A DNA stretch of 64,000 nt from Congeria kusceri (taxonomy: Eukaryota; Mollusca; Bivalvia; Myida; Dreissenidae), in contig CM051025.1 of the NCBI GenBank assembly GCA_027627225.1, positions 75,603,974 through 75,667,973 of the forward strand. The letters are read 5' to 3'. Under the pieces are notes generated by a model. That model was not told the origin of the DNA, made no database searches, and saw only the letters and a program-made list of their open reading frames with translations. Position numbers and translations under genes: made by a program. Shown piece by piece: positions 47,501 through 55,880 of the stretch. The first letter of the stretch is position 1. Every line of letters starts with the position of its first letter.

Positions 47501-50500
47501 TTTGTTTCTTAGTTATTTAGTGCTGCTAACTTCTAGTTTGTCTCCTCCACATGAAATGTGTTTGTTTCTTAGTTATTTAATGCTGCTAACTTCTAGTTTG
47601 TCTCCTCCACATGAAATGTGTTTGTTTCTTAATTATTTAATGCTGCTAACTTCTAGTTTGTCTCCTCCACATGAAATGTGTTTGTTTCTTAGTAATTTAA
47701 TGCTGCTAACTTCTAGTTTGTATCTTCCACAGGAAATGTGTTTGTTTCTTAGTTATTTAGTGCTGCTAACTTCTAGTTTGTCTCCTCCACATGAAAGGTG
47801 TTTGTTTCTTAGTAATTTAATGCTGCTAACTTCTAGTTTGTCTCTTCCACAGGAAATTTGTTTGTTTCTTAGTTATTTAATGCTGCTAACTTCTAGTTTG
47901 TCTCTTCGAAAGGAAATGTGTTTGTTTCTTAGTTATTTAATGCTGCTAACTTCTAGTTTGTCTCTGCTGCAGGAAATGTATGTGTGTATCTCGTCTACAG
48001 GAACTGGATTTGTTTCCAAGCACTTTAATTCTAGTTTGCCTCTTTTTCGTCTCTGACAAAGGAAATGTACGTGCGCGTCTCTGATATCTGATTTGGATCA
48101 GGGTTTGTTTGCGAGTATGTTAATGATGGCTAATGTCTAGTTCGTCTCTAATAAGAGAAATATATGTGTTTTTCGCTGTTCTAGGAGCTGGATTTCTGGG
48201 GTCTCACGGAGCTGGACATCGAGCCATGCTGCTGGGGCCACTACAGCAAGTACAAGGAGCACAAGGAGACTCTGGCCGCCCTGGATGACAACTTTACACA
48301 GCAGAACGACGAGGAGGCGTGGCACGACAAACTGACGGGCTTTAAGAGGTTCAAACATCGGGTCTGGCAGTTCTTGGAGGAGCCCTCCACGTCACGTGCT
48401 GCAAAGGTGGGTCTAACAAGAGGTCACGTGAAATGTGGTGCAAAGGTGGGTCAAACAAAAGGTTACGTGTCACTTAGTGCAAAGGTGGGTCATCAAACAG
48501 GTCATGTGAAACTCACCAATACTTGAAATATTCAGCCTTGCAGAAATTGCAACTCACTGTGCGATGGAGTTTATGAAAACAAACAAATATAATTATCAAA
48601 CCGTGTATTTCTGTATGCGTGGTCTTACAGAAATGTTACTTGCAGTGCATACAGATATGAAAATATAGGTTATTATGTCAAATAACTTTTTTAATTAAAT
48701 AGAACATATGAAATTACCTGTAATAAGATATGCATAGAACCACGGTTGACCCTGTTCCTGAATGAAGAAACTAATGGTATGAATAAGATTATTTTTACAG
48801 CAATGCTAAATTGCGTGCTTTGAACACAATACATTGTATTTAAATCAGTGCATGTTAGTAGATTCATAATTTTGGTTTTCAAACGCTTAATCAAATTTGT
48901 GTTTCACTGATTAAGCAATATTTTTTCACCGTGTCAATGAATTTATGTCAATGTTAAATACTTATCGCGTTTAAATTATTGGCAGATTTCAGTGTAATGA
49001 ACGTACATGCAGTAAACGATATGTTGATAACACATTTGTACCATGATGAAACTATCGTAAAACAATAATGTAACGGCGAAATGAATGTTTATATGAAGTT
49101 ATGAATTTAATACAAAATTTGTTTTAATATTATTGCCTCTCGACACTGCTGCCTTTGTGTTGATATGTTTGTATAATTTTGGCATCAATATACGAAAAAA
49201 ATGTATACAATATGTTTTCCCCAATGTCAATCCTATTGAAGCACATTAAGTTATCTAATAATTGTACTTGGCTATGACCTGATACGCTGCTAACCTAGTA
49301 TACACAAAGTGTATTGTACTTGGCTATGAGCTGATTAGCTGTAAACCTAGTATACACAAAGTGGATTGTATTTGTCTATGACCTGATTAGCTGTTAACCT
49401 AGTATACACAAAGTGTATTGCACTTGGCTGTGACCTGATTAGCTGTTAACCTAGTATACACAAAGTGTATTGCACTTGGCTATGACCTGATTAGCTGTTA
49501 ACCTAGTATACACAAAGTGTATGTACATGGCTATGACTTGATACGCTGCTAACCTAGTATACACAAAGTGTATTGTACTTGACTATGACCTGATTAGCTG
49601 TTAACCTAGTATACACAAAGTGTATTGTACTTGGCTATGACCTGATTAGCTGTTAACCTAGTATACACAAAGTGTATTGTATTTGGCTATGACCTGATTA
49701 GCTGTTAACCTAGTATACACAAAGTGTATTGCACTTGGCTATGACCTGATTAGCTGTTAACCTAGTATACACAAAGTGTATGTACATGGCTATGACCTGA
49801 TACGCTGCTAACCTAGTATACACAAAGTGTATTGTACTTGGCTATGACCTGATTTGCTGTTAGCCTAGTATACACAAAGTGCATTGTACTTGGCTATGAC
49901 CTGATACGCTGCTAACCTAGTATACACAAAGTGTATTGTACTTGGCTATGACCTGATACGCTGCTAACCTAGTATACACAAAGTGTATTGTACTTGGCTA
50001 TGACCTGATACGCTGCTAACCTAGTTTAGTGCAAAGTGCATTGTACTTGACTATGACCTGATACGCTGCTCACCTTGTTTAATGCAAAGTGCATTGTACT
50101 TGTCTATGACCTGATAAGCTGTTAACCTAGTTTAATGCAAAGTGCATTGTACTTTGCTATGACCTGATTACCAATTAAATATTGTACACAAAATGCATTG
50201 CACTTTTCATTGACCTGATTATCTGTTAACCTAGTTTGGCGATGCTTGCGATGCTCTGTCCAGAGCAATCAATGGGCATAAAGCATAGAACAAACACTTA
50301 AATGATTGATGGCGAAAACTGGAAATGACTATCATGAGCACTGATGTGAGAAGAGCGATACAAATGAAGCACTAAACGGTGGTATAAATAATTAATGCAG
50401 CAAAATAAATTCAAGTTCTGAATACAAAATTAATGGTTACAACAAAGTTTTAAATGTAAATTAAATAGCTTTTCGAATACCGAGGGTAAAATTATCAGTT

Positions 50501-53500
50501 ACTCGCTTTAATTGATTTTGATCTTTCATGTATGCACTGGAATGTGACGTAAAAGTATGATCATTTCATTCTACTATGTTTGTAAACGTACATTGGCATC
50601 GCTTGCAGTTATGTTTATTCATACTATTGACTGTTGAAAACGTTACAAAAAGTGCATCTTAAAACGATGCAGAACGGTATGCGGAACGTTTACCAAATGG
50701 TCCCATATTATGCGTTGCTCTTGATCTGTATTTTTATTTAGGTAGACATGTTAGTTTTACCATTTGTAGAGTATGTCTTAAACAATAACATATACTGAGT
50801 ATATTTTAAATAAACAGACTACGGATTGCAACTTTTAATGTTTCATTCTTGGAGTTCTCGTTAACATATATCCGCTGCGTTTCTAAGGCAACATATAACA
50901 TACAGATATTGGTCACAAGCAATGCGTAAATTGCTGAAGGATTGACTGAAACATTTTTGTTTGATTAAAGAATTCCTCTGAAAAATTAATGTATTTCATT
51001 TCCGGATACTGAGTACCTTCCAACATTGTTTTAGCACTTAGATTATATCCATGATATATAAATAATATTATTTTCTGATGACACAGCGAATCCGTTCCGT
51101 TACAATATAATTTTATATATTTGAATACCCATTAATTTATATTTATATTTTGTAAACTAGCATATTAGAGCGACAATTAATGTATTATCCAGTCACGGTT
51201 TTGTTCAATGATTTCGACTGATACGATGTTTAGATATGTTATATATTTAAATTATATAACATATATCTGAAATGTATCTGGAAATGACTAATAAAGGATA
51301 TCCGATATTCGACATAACTATTTTAAACATGTTTCATTTAATTGAATTGTACCATTTGATTTGATTTAAATTTTAAACAAAACTATTTCCAACGTTTTTA
51401 CAGCAACTGTATGAACTTAAACACATTTACGAATACGTATCTATATTTTTTACGATTGATTTAAACAGTTTATATGCTCTTTGTCGTTTGCTATTCAGAT
51501 TAATGCAGTGGTATACACGTTCTTTGTCGATTTTCAGATTTCAGCAGTGGTTTCCATTTTCATTGTGTTGTTGATGTTTTTTGCACTTTTAAGATAGATC
51601 TATCTCTGTAGAATTTATGTTCTTGGTCCTTTGCAGTGGTCGTTATTTATTGTTTTGGTTTCAGAAAGATCTTCGAGAATGCAGTGATATCCACGTTCCT
51701 TGACGTTTTTCTTCACCGATTTTTGCAGTCATATCAATGTTTTATTTTGGTCTTTTTGTTTCAGATTTATGCAGTGTTGTACATGTTCGATGTCTTTTTT
51801 TTCAAATTTATGCACTGGATACTATATCATGCAATTTATATTTTGGTTTTCTGGTAAATCCATATGCAATGGTTGTCATGTTTTTTGTTTTTTGTTTTTC
51901 AGATTTATGCGGTGGTATCTATGTTTTTTGTCGTGTTGTCGATCGCCATCTTCTGTCTGGAGACCTACCACTGGTTCCGTGTACCTATCCCGGGCGCTGT
52001 GGCCCACAATTCTTCGGCGTATGAACACTACTGGTCTCCGAATAGGGATCACTGCGTTAGAGAGATGTACACAAAGGGCAAGTATCTGTTTGCTGAGACG
52101 GAGCCGCACCCTGCAATGACCTACCTGGACTATGTCTGCGCAATCTACTTCACAATAGAATTCGGCATGCGCTTGTTTTTCGCTCCAAAAAAGTGTGTTT
52201 TTGTTAAAAGTCCGCTTAATGTTATTGACTTTATGTGTTTGGTTCCTCATCTGACAGCTATAATATTGAAACTCGCAGACCCGTACGGGTCATCGAAAGA
52301 AACTGGAAATTTGTTCCGTGCTTTCCTAGCGTTACGGACTGTACGTATTCTCAGAATATTCAAACTAATGAAACATTACAGTGCTTTTAAAATTCTCGTT
52401 TACACTATCAAGGTATCCACGAAAGAACTGTTGTTACTGGTTGTGTTCCTGTTTACCGGCGTGTTGATCTTTGCAAGCATAATTTTCTATGCGGAGCCGG
52501 ACGGATTCGACAGTATACCGGTGGGCTTCTGGTGGGCTCTGGTAACCATGACAACCGTCGGTTACGGCGACATCGTCCCGAAAACAGAGGGTGGATATCT
52601 CATAGGTTGTGTATGTGTACTATGTGGGGTCCTTACCGTAGCGTTCACGGTACCAATAGTCGTAAATAACTTTACACTGTACTATTCGCACGCACAAAGT
52701 CGGATAAAACTTCCGGTGCATAAAAGAAAAGAACTCAAAAGGAAGATTTTCTTGAAAAATCAAAAGTCCCTGGAGTTTCTGCAAAAGCTGAAATGGAGAC
52801 GTGAGAAAAATAAAACAAAAGCAGAATTCAATAACATAAATACGCTGACCTCTCCACGTGACCCGCCCTGCGGCCAGGAGGCGACAAATGATATAACAAC
52901 GCCACCTAAGAAGCAAAATGTTACCCTAGTGCTCGGTGGTGGCACTGCAGAGCCGACGGTAGTCTACGACGCCCATAGCAGCCACACAATGTCTCAGGAA
53001 TCAACGGACTTCGCGCCAGTGGAGACACCGGTAAAGATCAAGACTGTGTCGGAGAGTATTGACTTTTCCTTAATCGACAACATGTCCCCGAGTCTCCCGG
53101 GAACTCCGTCTGATATGAGCATTAGTTCGGAACAGGTACGATATATAATGAACTTTGGGTATTTGATTAATACAATGTTGTAGTTTATATTATTGTCATG
53201 TTGAATGACATTTAGTATTTGCTCTTACCACCTGCCTGCAGTTAATATTATGCAATGCTTATTAATATGAAAATACCTTTGCAAATACTTCATTGAAAAA
53301 AGCGCTGGCTTTTTGTGAATTATTAACTTGTCAATGGCGTATTAATACAAAACAAACTGTCTATCAAATCAATGTACAACTGATGTTTTCATTTTTAAAT
53401 AACAGGGTTGAACACGAGTTGCTAGTTGTTGGCATGACATCGTTCTACTATGTGAAGCCTAACATTTCCTTTGGTAACTGTAATGACAACTTTGCATATG

Positions 53501-53787
53501 TCTATAAATGTTCAATGTATGTATCGTACTCTTACATTACAAAGAAGACATATACATCAATACAATGTGGGAAGCTACTAACAACCATAAATTAACTATT
53601 CCAGCACATGCAAGAAACTGAGCAGCTGCTAAATAACATCGCAGACGCCGACAGACGACGGAAGGAGGAGCGAAAAAGGCAACTCGATCTGATAAATCAG
53701 CGTCGGGAGGCAAAACGTCAGCTTAACCAGCAGACGCCACGAGATGCTCGTAAACGTCCCGGGGGAGGAACAAAGCGCATAACCTAG
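26376..53787 (+). CDS. Shaw-like: Shaw/Kv3-type voltage-gated K+ channel, five exons
   Basis: Exons: 26376-26522, 29143-29328, 48185-48406, 51903-53135, 53605-53787 (656 aa, all junctions phase 0). The protein is a plasma-membrane tetrameric K+ channel subunit. The T1 domain (about residues 33-140) has LNVGG, FFFDRHPGVF and the zinc motif H99-x5-C105-x20-C126-C127 typical of Kv2-Kv4. FWGLTELDIEPCCW is characteristic of Shaw. S1 is about 186-206, S2 258-279, S3 290-309, S4 323-344 (R330, R333, R336, K339, K342), S5 360-381, filter TVGYGD 403-408, and S6 418-445. S6 reads FTVPIVVNNF, so the first Pro of the usual PxP hinge is Thr434. The last exon is very basic. The first in-frame ATG after a stop is 26376; ATG 26403 has the better context and would give 647 aa. 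Introns are 2.6, 18.9, 3.5 and 0.47 kb. Confidence 0.95.
27393..27452 (-). mobile_element. 60-bp 3' tail of the 43-kb LINE
   Basis: On the minus strand this reads TTAAACACTAGAAACTGTAA, then AGTTTATGTGTAATAAAATT and repeated TTCTG. It is identical over almost its whole length to the end of the LINE at 45595-45650. A short 5'-truncated copy of this kind is typical of target-primed insertion. Confidence 0.85.
27612..28235. mobile_element. CpG-rich 624-bp inverted-repeat element
   Basis: The outer arms CATATGTACGGTGTTCC and GGAACACCGTACATATG are exact complements, and the match continues imperfectly for about 50 bp (CCACTCGTTG / CAACGAGTGG). Inside, GATGCGAGATCGCGA and its complement occur several times and form further hairpins. 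CpG is very frequent here in AT-rich surroundings. Open frames of 120-230 codons appear on both strands with Arg/Glu/Ile-rich repeats; they are shadows of the repeats. No target duplication was established. Confidence 0.85.
28767..29097. mobile_element. MITE with TTA duplication, next to channel exon 2
   Basis: 331 bp, beginning GGCGTAAAAAAAAATATG and ending CATATTTGTTTTATGCC, flanked by TTA at 28764-28766 and 29098-29100. TIRs of about 33 bp share ATATGTTTGTTTCAGGTAAC. GGC ends and a TTA duplication fit PIF/Harbinger. It ends 45 bp before exon 2. Confidence 0.88.
29143..29328 (+). CDS. Shaw-like: K+ channel exon 2 (T1 domain)
   Basis: Sixty-two codons after acceptor CCTTTCCAG. They encode IPGTRLALLAVM, the FFFDRHPGVFQMVMHYYRT core and H99/C105 of the zinc site. 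The donor is taken as GGG followed by GTTGGT, a weak site, because it alone keeps phase 0 and the family spacing (CG-x5-ELDFWG). GTATAT three bases later would break the frame. Confidence 0.88.
29361..29657. mobile_element. Inverted-repeat element with ACATTCGAACACC ends
   Basis: ACATTCGAACACCGTTATTT (29361) and ACATTCGAACACCATTATTT (29581) face the complement ATAACGGTGTTCGAATGT ending at 29657. The outer pair makes a 297-bp element. The inner pair makes a 22-bp-arm hairpin. It is non-coding and lies at the start of intron 2. Confidence 0.7.
29661..29885 (+). repeat. Decayed copies of the channel exon 2 end
   Basis: 29671-29710 (CAGAACTTTTGTGGGGACAT, then ACTTAAGGGG) and more weakly 29848-29882 (AACTTGCGAGAACATAGTTC, then AGAGTG) resemble the last 35 bp of exon 2 (CAGAACTTCTGTGGGAACAT, then AATTCAGGGGG). 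Surrounding AAGTGGATATAAAAT blocks are also repeated. Confidence 0.55.
30240..30490. mobile_element. Foldback element, copy 3
   Basis: Starts GAGGCGTGTCGTGGGAAAAT and ends CCCGGTTTTCCCACG. Both hairpins are present but diverged, with a one-base loss in the first hairpin. The right terminal CGCGCCTC is degenerate. Confidence 0.9.
30500..32130. other. Intron 2 sequence, nothing recognised
   Basis: AT-rich DNA with no repeats, hairpins or coding signals that I could identify. Confidence 0.45.
32141..32295. mobile_element. Foldback element, copy 4, both hairpins deleted
   Basis: 155 bp. Ends and centre match the family (GGCGCGTCGTGGGAAACCGG ... CCGGTTTCCCACGA). Each inner hairpin has been cut out, leaving GTGCGACGACACTTTCCGC and GGAAAGTGCGACACTTTACG. 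The deletions are nearly symmetrical. Confidence 0.9.
33303..37398. mobile_element. hAT-type DNA transposon, non-autonomous, 4,096 bp
   Basis: The ends TAGTGATGGGA and TCCCATCCCTA are inverted, and an exact 8-bp duplication ATAGAAAC flanks them (33295-33302, 37399-37406). Subterminal ATTCGAATATTCG motifs repeat near both ends. An 8-bp duplication and ends of this form define hAT elements. I found no transposase reading frame. The interior holds a LINE RNase H fragment and, at 34060-34150, an ATTTGCAT octamer, CCAATCAG and TATATAA in promoter-like order. It lies in channel intron 2. Confidence 0.88.
36300..36870 (-). pseudogene. LINE 3' fragment: RNase H end and zinc-like tail
   Basis: The minus-strand frame (187 codons) begins VLCPGHVDISGNEQADRGAK, the C-terminal motif of RNase H as found in I-, R1- and Jockey-group LINEs. 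It continues to CPRWREPFTAAHLLLQCNTF, a worn version of the CxxC...HxxxxC motif near the end of such ORF2 proteins. Endonuclease and reverse transcriptase are absent, so the copy is 5'-truncated. Its 3' part may extend to lower coordinates (about 35000), where further Pro-rich minus frames occur. It is nested in the hAT element. Confidence 0.8.
37410..39030. other. Intron 2 sequence, one diverged direct repeat
   Basis: At 37500-37790 a block of about 110 bp recurs three times in diverged form (TTTGCATTGAATTGAA, GTACAAGATTGSTATTT, TTGATGRGKTTG). Nothing else was recognised. Confidence 0.5.
39039..39300. mobile_element. Foldback element, copy 5
   Basis: Complete, with ends GTGGCGCGTCGTGGGAAAAC and GGTTTTCCCACGATGCGCCT. 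Both hairpins are intact, and the centre is inverted relative to copies 1-4. A 4-bp ATTT flanks both sides. Confidence 0.92.
39310..41280. other. Intron 2 sequence, one tRNA-like piece
   Basis: The minus strand at 40685-40745 reads ACGTCGTGAGCTCGATATCC with an upstream TTCTTACGAATCTG, resembling the 3' half of a tRNA. A CpG-rich patch lies at 40890-41000. No genes seen. Confidence 0.4.
41288..41483. mobile_element. Small inverted-repeat element (196 bp)
   Basis: The ends CACGGCCTGTAAA and TTTACAGGCCGTG are exact complements. A second hairpin inside uses ATTGGCTCCATTT / AAAATGAGCCAAT. The motif TTGGCTC/GAGCCAA occurs three times. Non-coding; no target duplication confirmed. Confidence 0.7.
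41490..43020. other. Intron 2 sequence, nothing recognised
   Basis: AT-rich DNA with two diverged copies of an 80-bp block (around 41740-41830 and 42240-42310, on opposite reading) that share CTTGTAGAAGCTAT-like text. Otherwise empty. Confidence 0.4.
43022..45657 (+). pseudogene. 5'-truncated non-LTR retrotransposon (LINE) ORF2
   Basis: Three frames join into one ORF2. The first (43046-43384) is a basic linker. The second (to 44712) is the reverse transcriptase, with PLHKKGDKSDVSNYRGI, FGFRKGRSTIDAVF, CCFIDMKRCFDSI (catalytic Asp), GLRQGEIISPILFSLFVDDL and LLFADDMVVIGE (catalytic DD). The third (44727-45326) is the C-terminal region with a worn zinc motif (LCQLCQNNEVEDEFHFLLKY). Frame changes occur near 43370-43385 and near 44697. 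The endonuclease is missing. The 3' UTR ends in AATAAAATTTCTGTTCTGTT, a short TTCTG repeat. Few disabling changes mean a fairly recent insertion, sense to the channel gene in intron 2. The clade was not determined. Confidence 0.92.
45660..46790. other. Intron 2 sequence, nothing recognised
   Basis: AT-rich, with no repeats or coding signals seen. Confidence 0.4.
46790..48180. repeat. Old repeat field enclosing a young 60-bp tandem array
   Basis: The young array (47401-47980) has about 9.6 copies of a 60-bp unit (GCTAACTTCTAGTTTGTCTC, then CTCCACATGAAATGTGTTTG, then TTTCTTAGTTATTTAATGCT). Flanking parts repeat the same phrases in worn form (TTCTAGTTAACTYC, CGTCTCTGAT, AGGAACTG). The 60-bp length leaves one frame open for 212 codons as a 20-residue repeat, which is not a gene. 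The field ends a few bases before exon 3's acceptor. Confidence 0.9.
48185..48406 (+). CDS. Shaw-like: K+ channel exon 3 (end of T1, linker)
   Basis: Seventy-four codons after acceptor CGCTGTTCTAG. They encode ELDFWGLTELDIEPCCW with C126/C127 of the zinc site, then the T1-S1 linker ending in SRAAK. The donor GTGGGT recurs at 48446 and 48485, in frame and without stops between. The exon may therefore have longer forms adding 13 or 26 residues. Confidence 0.92.
48385..48520 (+). repeat. 39-bp repeat spanning the exon 3 donor
   Basis: Units 48407-48445 and 48446-48484 are each 39 bp and end TGCAAAG before GTGGGTC. A partial third unit follows, and the exon's own last 22 bp (GTCACGTGCTGCAAAG) resembles the unit end. 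This places identical donors AAAG/GTGGGT at 48407, 48446 and 48485. Confidence 0.9.
49262..50200. repeat. 52-bp tandem repeat, about 18 copies
   Basis: Unit TTGTACTTGGCTATGACCTG, then ATTAGCTGTTAACCTAGTAT, then ACACAAAGTGTA, in channel intron 3. Two subtypes (GATTAGCTGTTAACC and GATACGCTGCTAACC) are interspersed. The right end changes to TAGTTTAATGCAAAGTGCAT units before decaying. Confidence 0.95.
50210..51480. other. Intron 3 sequence, nothing recognised
   Basis: AT-rich, including a small palindromic ATATGTTATATATTTAAATT tract near 51235. No genes seen. Confidence 0.4.
51491..51902 (+). repeat. Decayed copies of the exon 4 acceptor and start
   Basis: TTCAG plus ATTWATGCAGTGGT-like text precedes the real exon several times. 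AG positions are 51497-51498 (ATTAATGCAGTGGTATACAC), 51536-51537 (ATTTCAGCAGTGGTTTCCAT) and 51763-51764 (ATTTATGCAGTGTTGTACAT). Weaker copies lie near 51636, 51663 and 51808. The exon itself begins ATTTATGCGGTGGTATCTAT at 51903. Confidence 0.7.
51903..53135 (+). CDS. Shaw-like: K+ channel exon 4 (S1-S6 and C-terminal region)
   Basis: 411 codons after acceptor TTTGTTTTTCAG. They hold the whole membrane part: S1 to S6, voltage sensor, pore helix GFWWALVTMT and filter TVGYGD. A basic segment (KLPVHKRKELKRK) and a Ser/Thr/Pro-rich cytoplasmic region follow. Donor GTACGA. If the intron is retained, the frame adds 16 codons and stops at 53183. Confidence 0.96.
53605..53787 (+). CDS. Shaw-like: K+ channel exon 5 (basic C-terminus)
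   Basis: Sixty codons and TAG, after acceptor TTAACTATTCCAG. The peptide is strongly charged (DADRRRKEERKRQLDLINQR, then REAKRQLNQQ) with heptad-like spacing, so a cytoplasmic helix or coiled coil is likely. The assignment rests on phase, the splice signal and coding-like composition, not on a conserved motif. Confidence 0.8.
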   Translation, partial: HMQETEQLLNNIADADRRRKEERKRQLDLINQRREAKRQLNQQTPRDARKRPGGGTKRIT

Positions 53788-53918
53788 CAACGGTCCGCGG
53801 CGTCCACGAGAAAGACATGTCTGTCGTTAAAGTTAGCACAAGAGCAAAGCTTATATTACGAACATGCTCGTCTAAGTGTTTATATGATCTGTCCTAATTA
53901 TATTCGAATATGGAACTA

Positions 53919-53924
53919 AATAAA
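53919..53924 (+). terminator. Candidate poly(A) signal of the K+ channel gene
   Basis: AATAAA 132 nt after the stop codon. The position is reasonable, but nothing else confirms it. Confidence 0.4.
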
Positions 53925-53929
53925 CTTAA

Positions 53930-54480
53930 TTAACTTGAATTAACAGCATTATCATCAAATTATCAGTTGGAGCGTGAACATATATCTAGTAAGACGTTGT
54001 TTAACGTTATCAACTTTTATCATTCCGATTTTCTAATTCTGATTCTTATAGTAAATACTTTCTGGTTAAAGAGTTAATATTAATTGACAATAAACGTTTT
54101 GCTTGAAACAGGGTGCATGCATTGACGTTATGTTTCTTTATTAAGTTTACGAACTCCAATAAATTATTGTGAGGACTCTCAAGTAGATGCTTATTTTTTC
54201 CAGCTTTATAAATGTTGCTATTAATATGTCCGATGATTTTATTTTTTAACTATTTTTCTGCAATTATATAGCAGAAATTAAAAGTAAAAATACTGTGCGT
54301 TATTTACTTCTTTTGACAATCATCATAACTATAAAGAACTAAAATATACTGTAAAAACATACAGCCATTTAGTGCACGAAAAAGGTATGAACACTCAACG
54401 TTGATAGTTTTTTGCCTGACACAAACTAAACAATATTTACAGAGAGGTACAAAATGGTACATCAAAATTATGGTCTTAGG
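53930..54480. other. 3' flank of the K+ channel gene
   Basis: AT-rich; no gene or clear repeat seen. Confidence 0.45.
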
Positions 54481-55880
54481 AAAATTAATATCGCGTTTCT
54501 ATAGGCAGTTATGCAGTTATGCGCACAATTTGCATTCATTGACAATCAGTAAAACGCGTATTCTGGTATAGACGACACACACTCCCAAACAAATGTTTTA
54601 AAGTTTAATATCATTATATCCCATGAAAACATGTTAACCATTTTACATTAATGTACTAAAAATAATCACCATATTTGAAGATGTTGATAACATGTCATCA
54701 GCGACGCATTACAACACATCTCGTTCTGCGTTTGCAGGAATCTCTGCATGTGCTTTATTGGAAGCAAGCGACTCACCATCTTCACATATCATAAAACATC
54801 ACATTGTCACAACAAAGAAATGTTTCCTGCCATGCCAATTTAAGTCCTTGGACACGATTTCAAGCCGATTTAACGTGCCGGCGGGCAATTGTCTCAGAAA
54901 AAGATAAACACTATAGGCCCATAAACAGTATTTCAATTGGTTTATATTTTATTTTATTACTCAATAGTTCAATAATGACGAATAACAAGAGATACACAAT
55001 TTTGTGTTAAGATGAAAACACATTATGAAATTGATAAACATGTCTCATCTTATTTTAACACCGTCATGTAAACACCATCATAAATACCAGACAGAATCCG
55101 AAATAAAAAGAGATTATTTTAAAGCATGTTGTGCGGAATTAAATACTTATTTATTCTCATAAGACAATTAGAGGACGACAAATCAGAGAATAAAATTGTT
55201 GATTTTCGTTGTCAATTATCTTTCAATAAATGGAATGTTAAAAAAAAATCATTTCATCGGATTATCAAGACGTGTCGATGTTGTGAGCACTGTATAGTTC
55301 TAACAACAAAAACATGAATATTAACTATTTGTATCAATTATGTCAGTTAGTATTCGTCAAAACGTGCGTATTACCTTCTGTTCACCGATATATGACATGA
55401 ACATTACAGAATTTGATCGTGAACGTTGCCCCGTATTTTAGAATGTTTCAAAAGAATGCAGAACAATACTCTTTTCGTCGTTCATGATACGGAGCAAACA
55501 ATAACTTACTACGCCATTATTTTGCTGGACTAATTATCTACGGACAACACGTTTTCTGGTTCCAATAATTAGACAGGGTCAATATTGCCAGAAAGTGTGT
55601 GAATGCTTTCCTGAGTTTGTACAGAGATCCCATTACCTGGATCAATGGATTGAGCAATATTGGCAACAGTTTATGGGTTGAAAACCAAACTAGCACTGGC
55701 TAATTAGTATAGATCGATTATTATACACGGACATGTGAATATAACATGCATCACTAGCTGACATATGACCTTGCAGTTTTATATTATTGGAACAATTTTT
55801 ATTATTTTGTTAATGAATTCTGCCGTTTAACCAAATACTCATAAAGCACAGTGCCAAAAGCATTCAGTTGTTTCATTTGC
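54480..55880. repeat. Diverged segmental duplication, copy 1
   Basis: Matches 60290-62940 in the same order. Examples are ATGTTAACCATTTTACAT and AATCACCATATTTGAAGATG versus 60420-60480. CGTCGTTCATGATACGGAGC and GAAAGTGTGTGAATGCTTTC are nearly identical at 62500 and 62615. Short open frames inside are not conserved between the copies, so none looks coding. Confidence 0.8.

Noticed and set aside
47418..48056. 212-codon frame with a 20-residue repeat (PPHEMCLFLSYLMLLTSS)
   Set aside because: Product of the 60-bp tandem array in channel intron 2. Identity between units is as high at synonymous as at other positions.
49262..50200. Regular array as a possible CRISPR or origin iteron set
   Set aside because: It is a plain 52-bp intronic tandem repeat without spacers or a neighbouring replication gene.
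51876..52250. 124-codon minus-strand frame opposite channel exon 4
   Set aside because: It is the shadow of a well-supported coding exon on the plus strand.
54692..55317. Open frames of 60-70 codons after the channel gene
   Set aside because: The frames are not kept in the duplicated copy at 60-62 kb, where stops and indels interrupt them.
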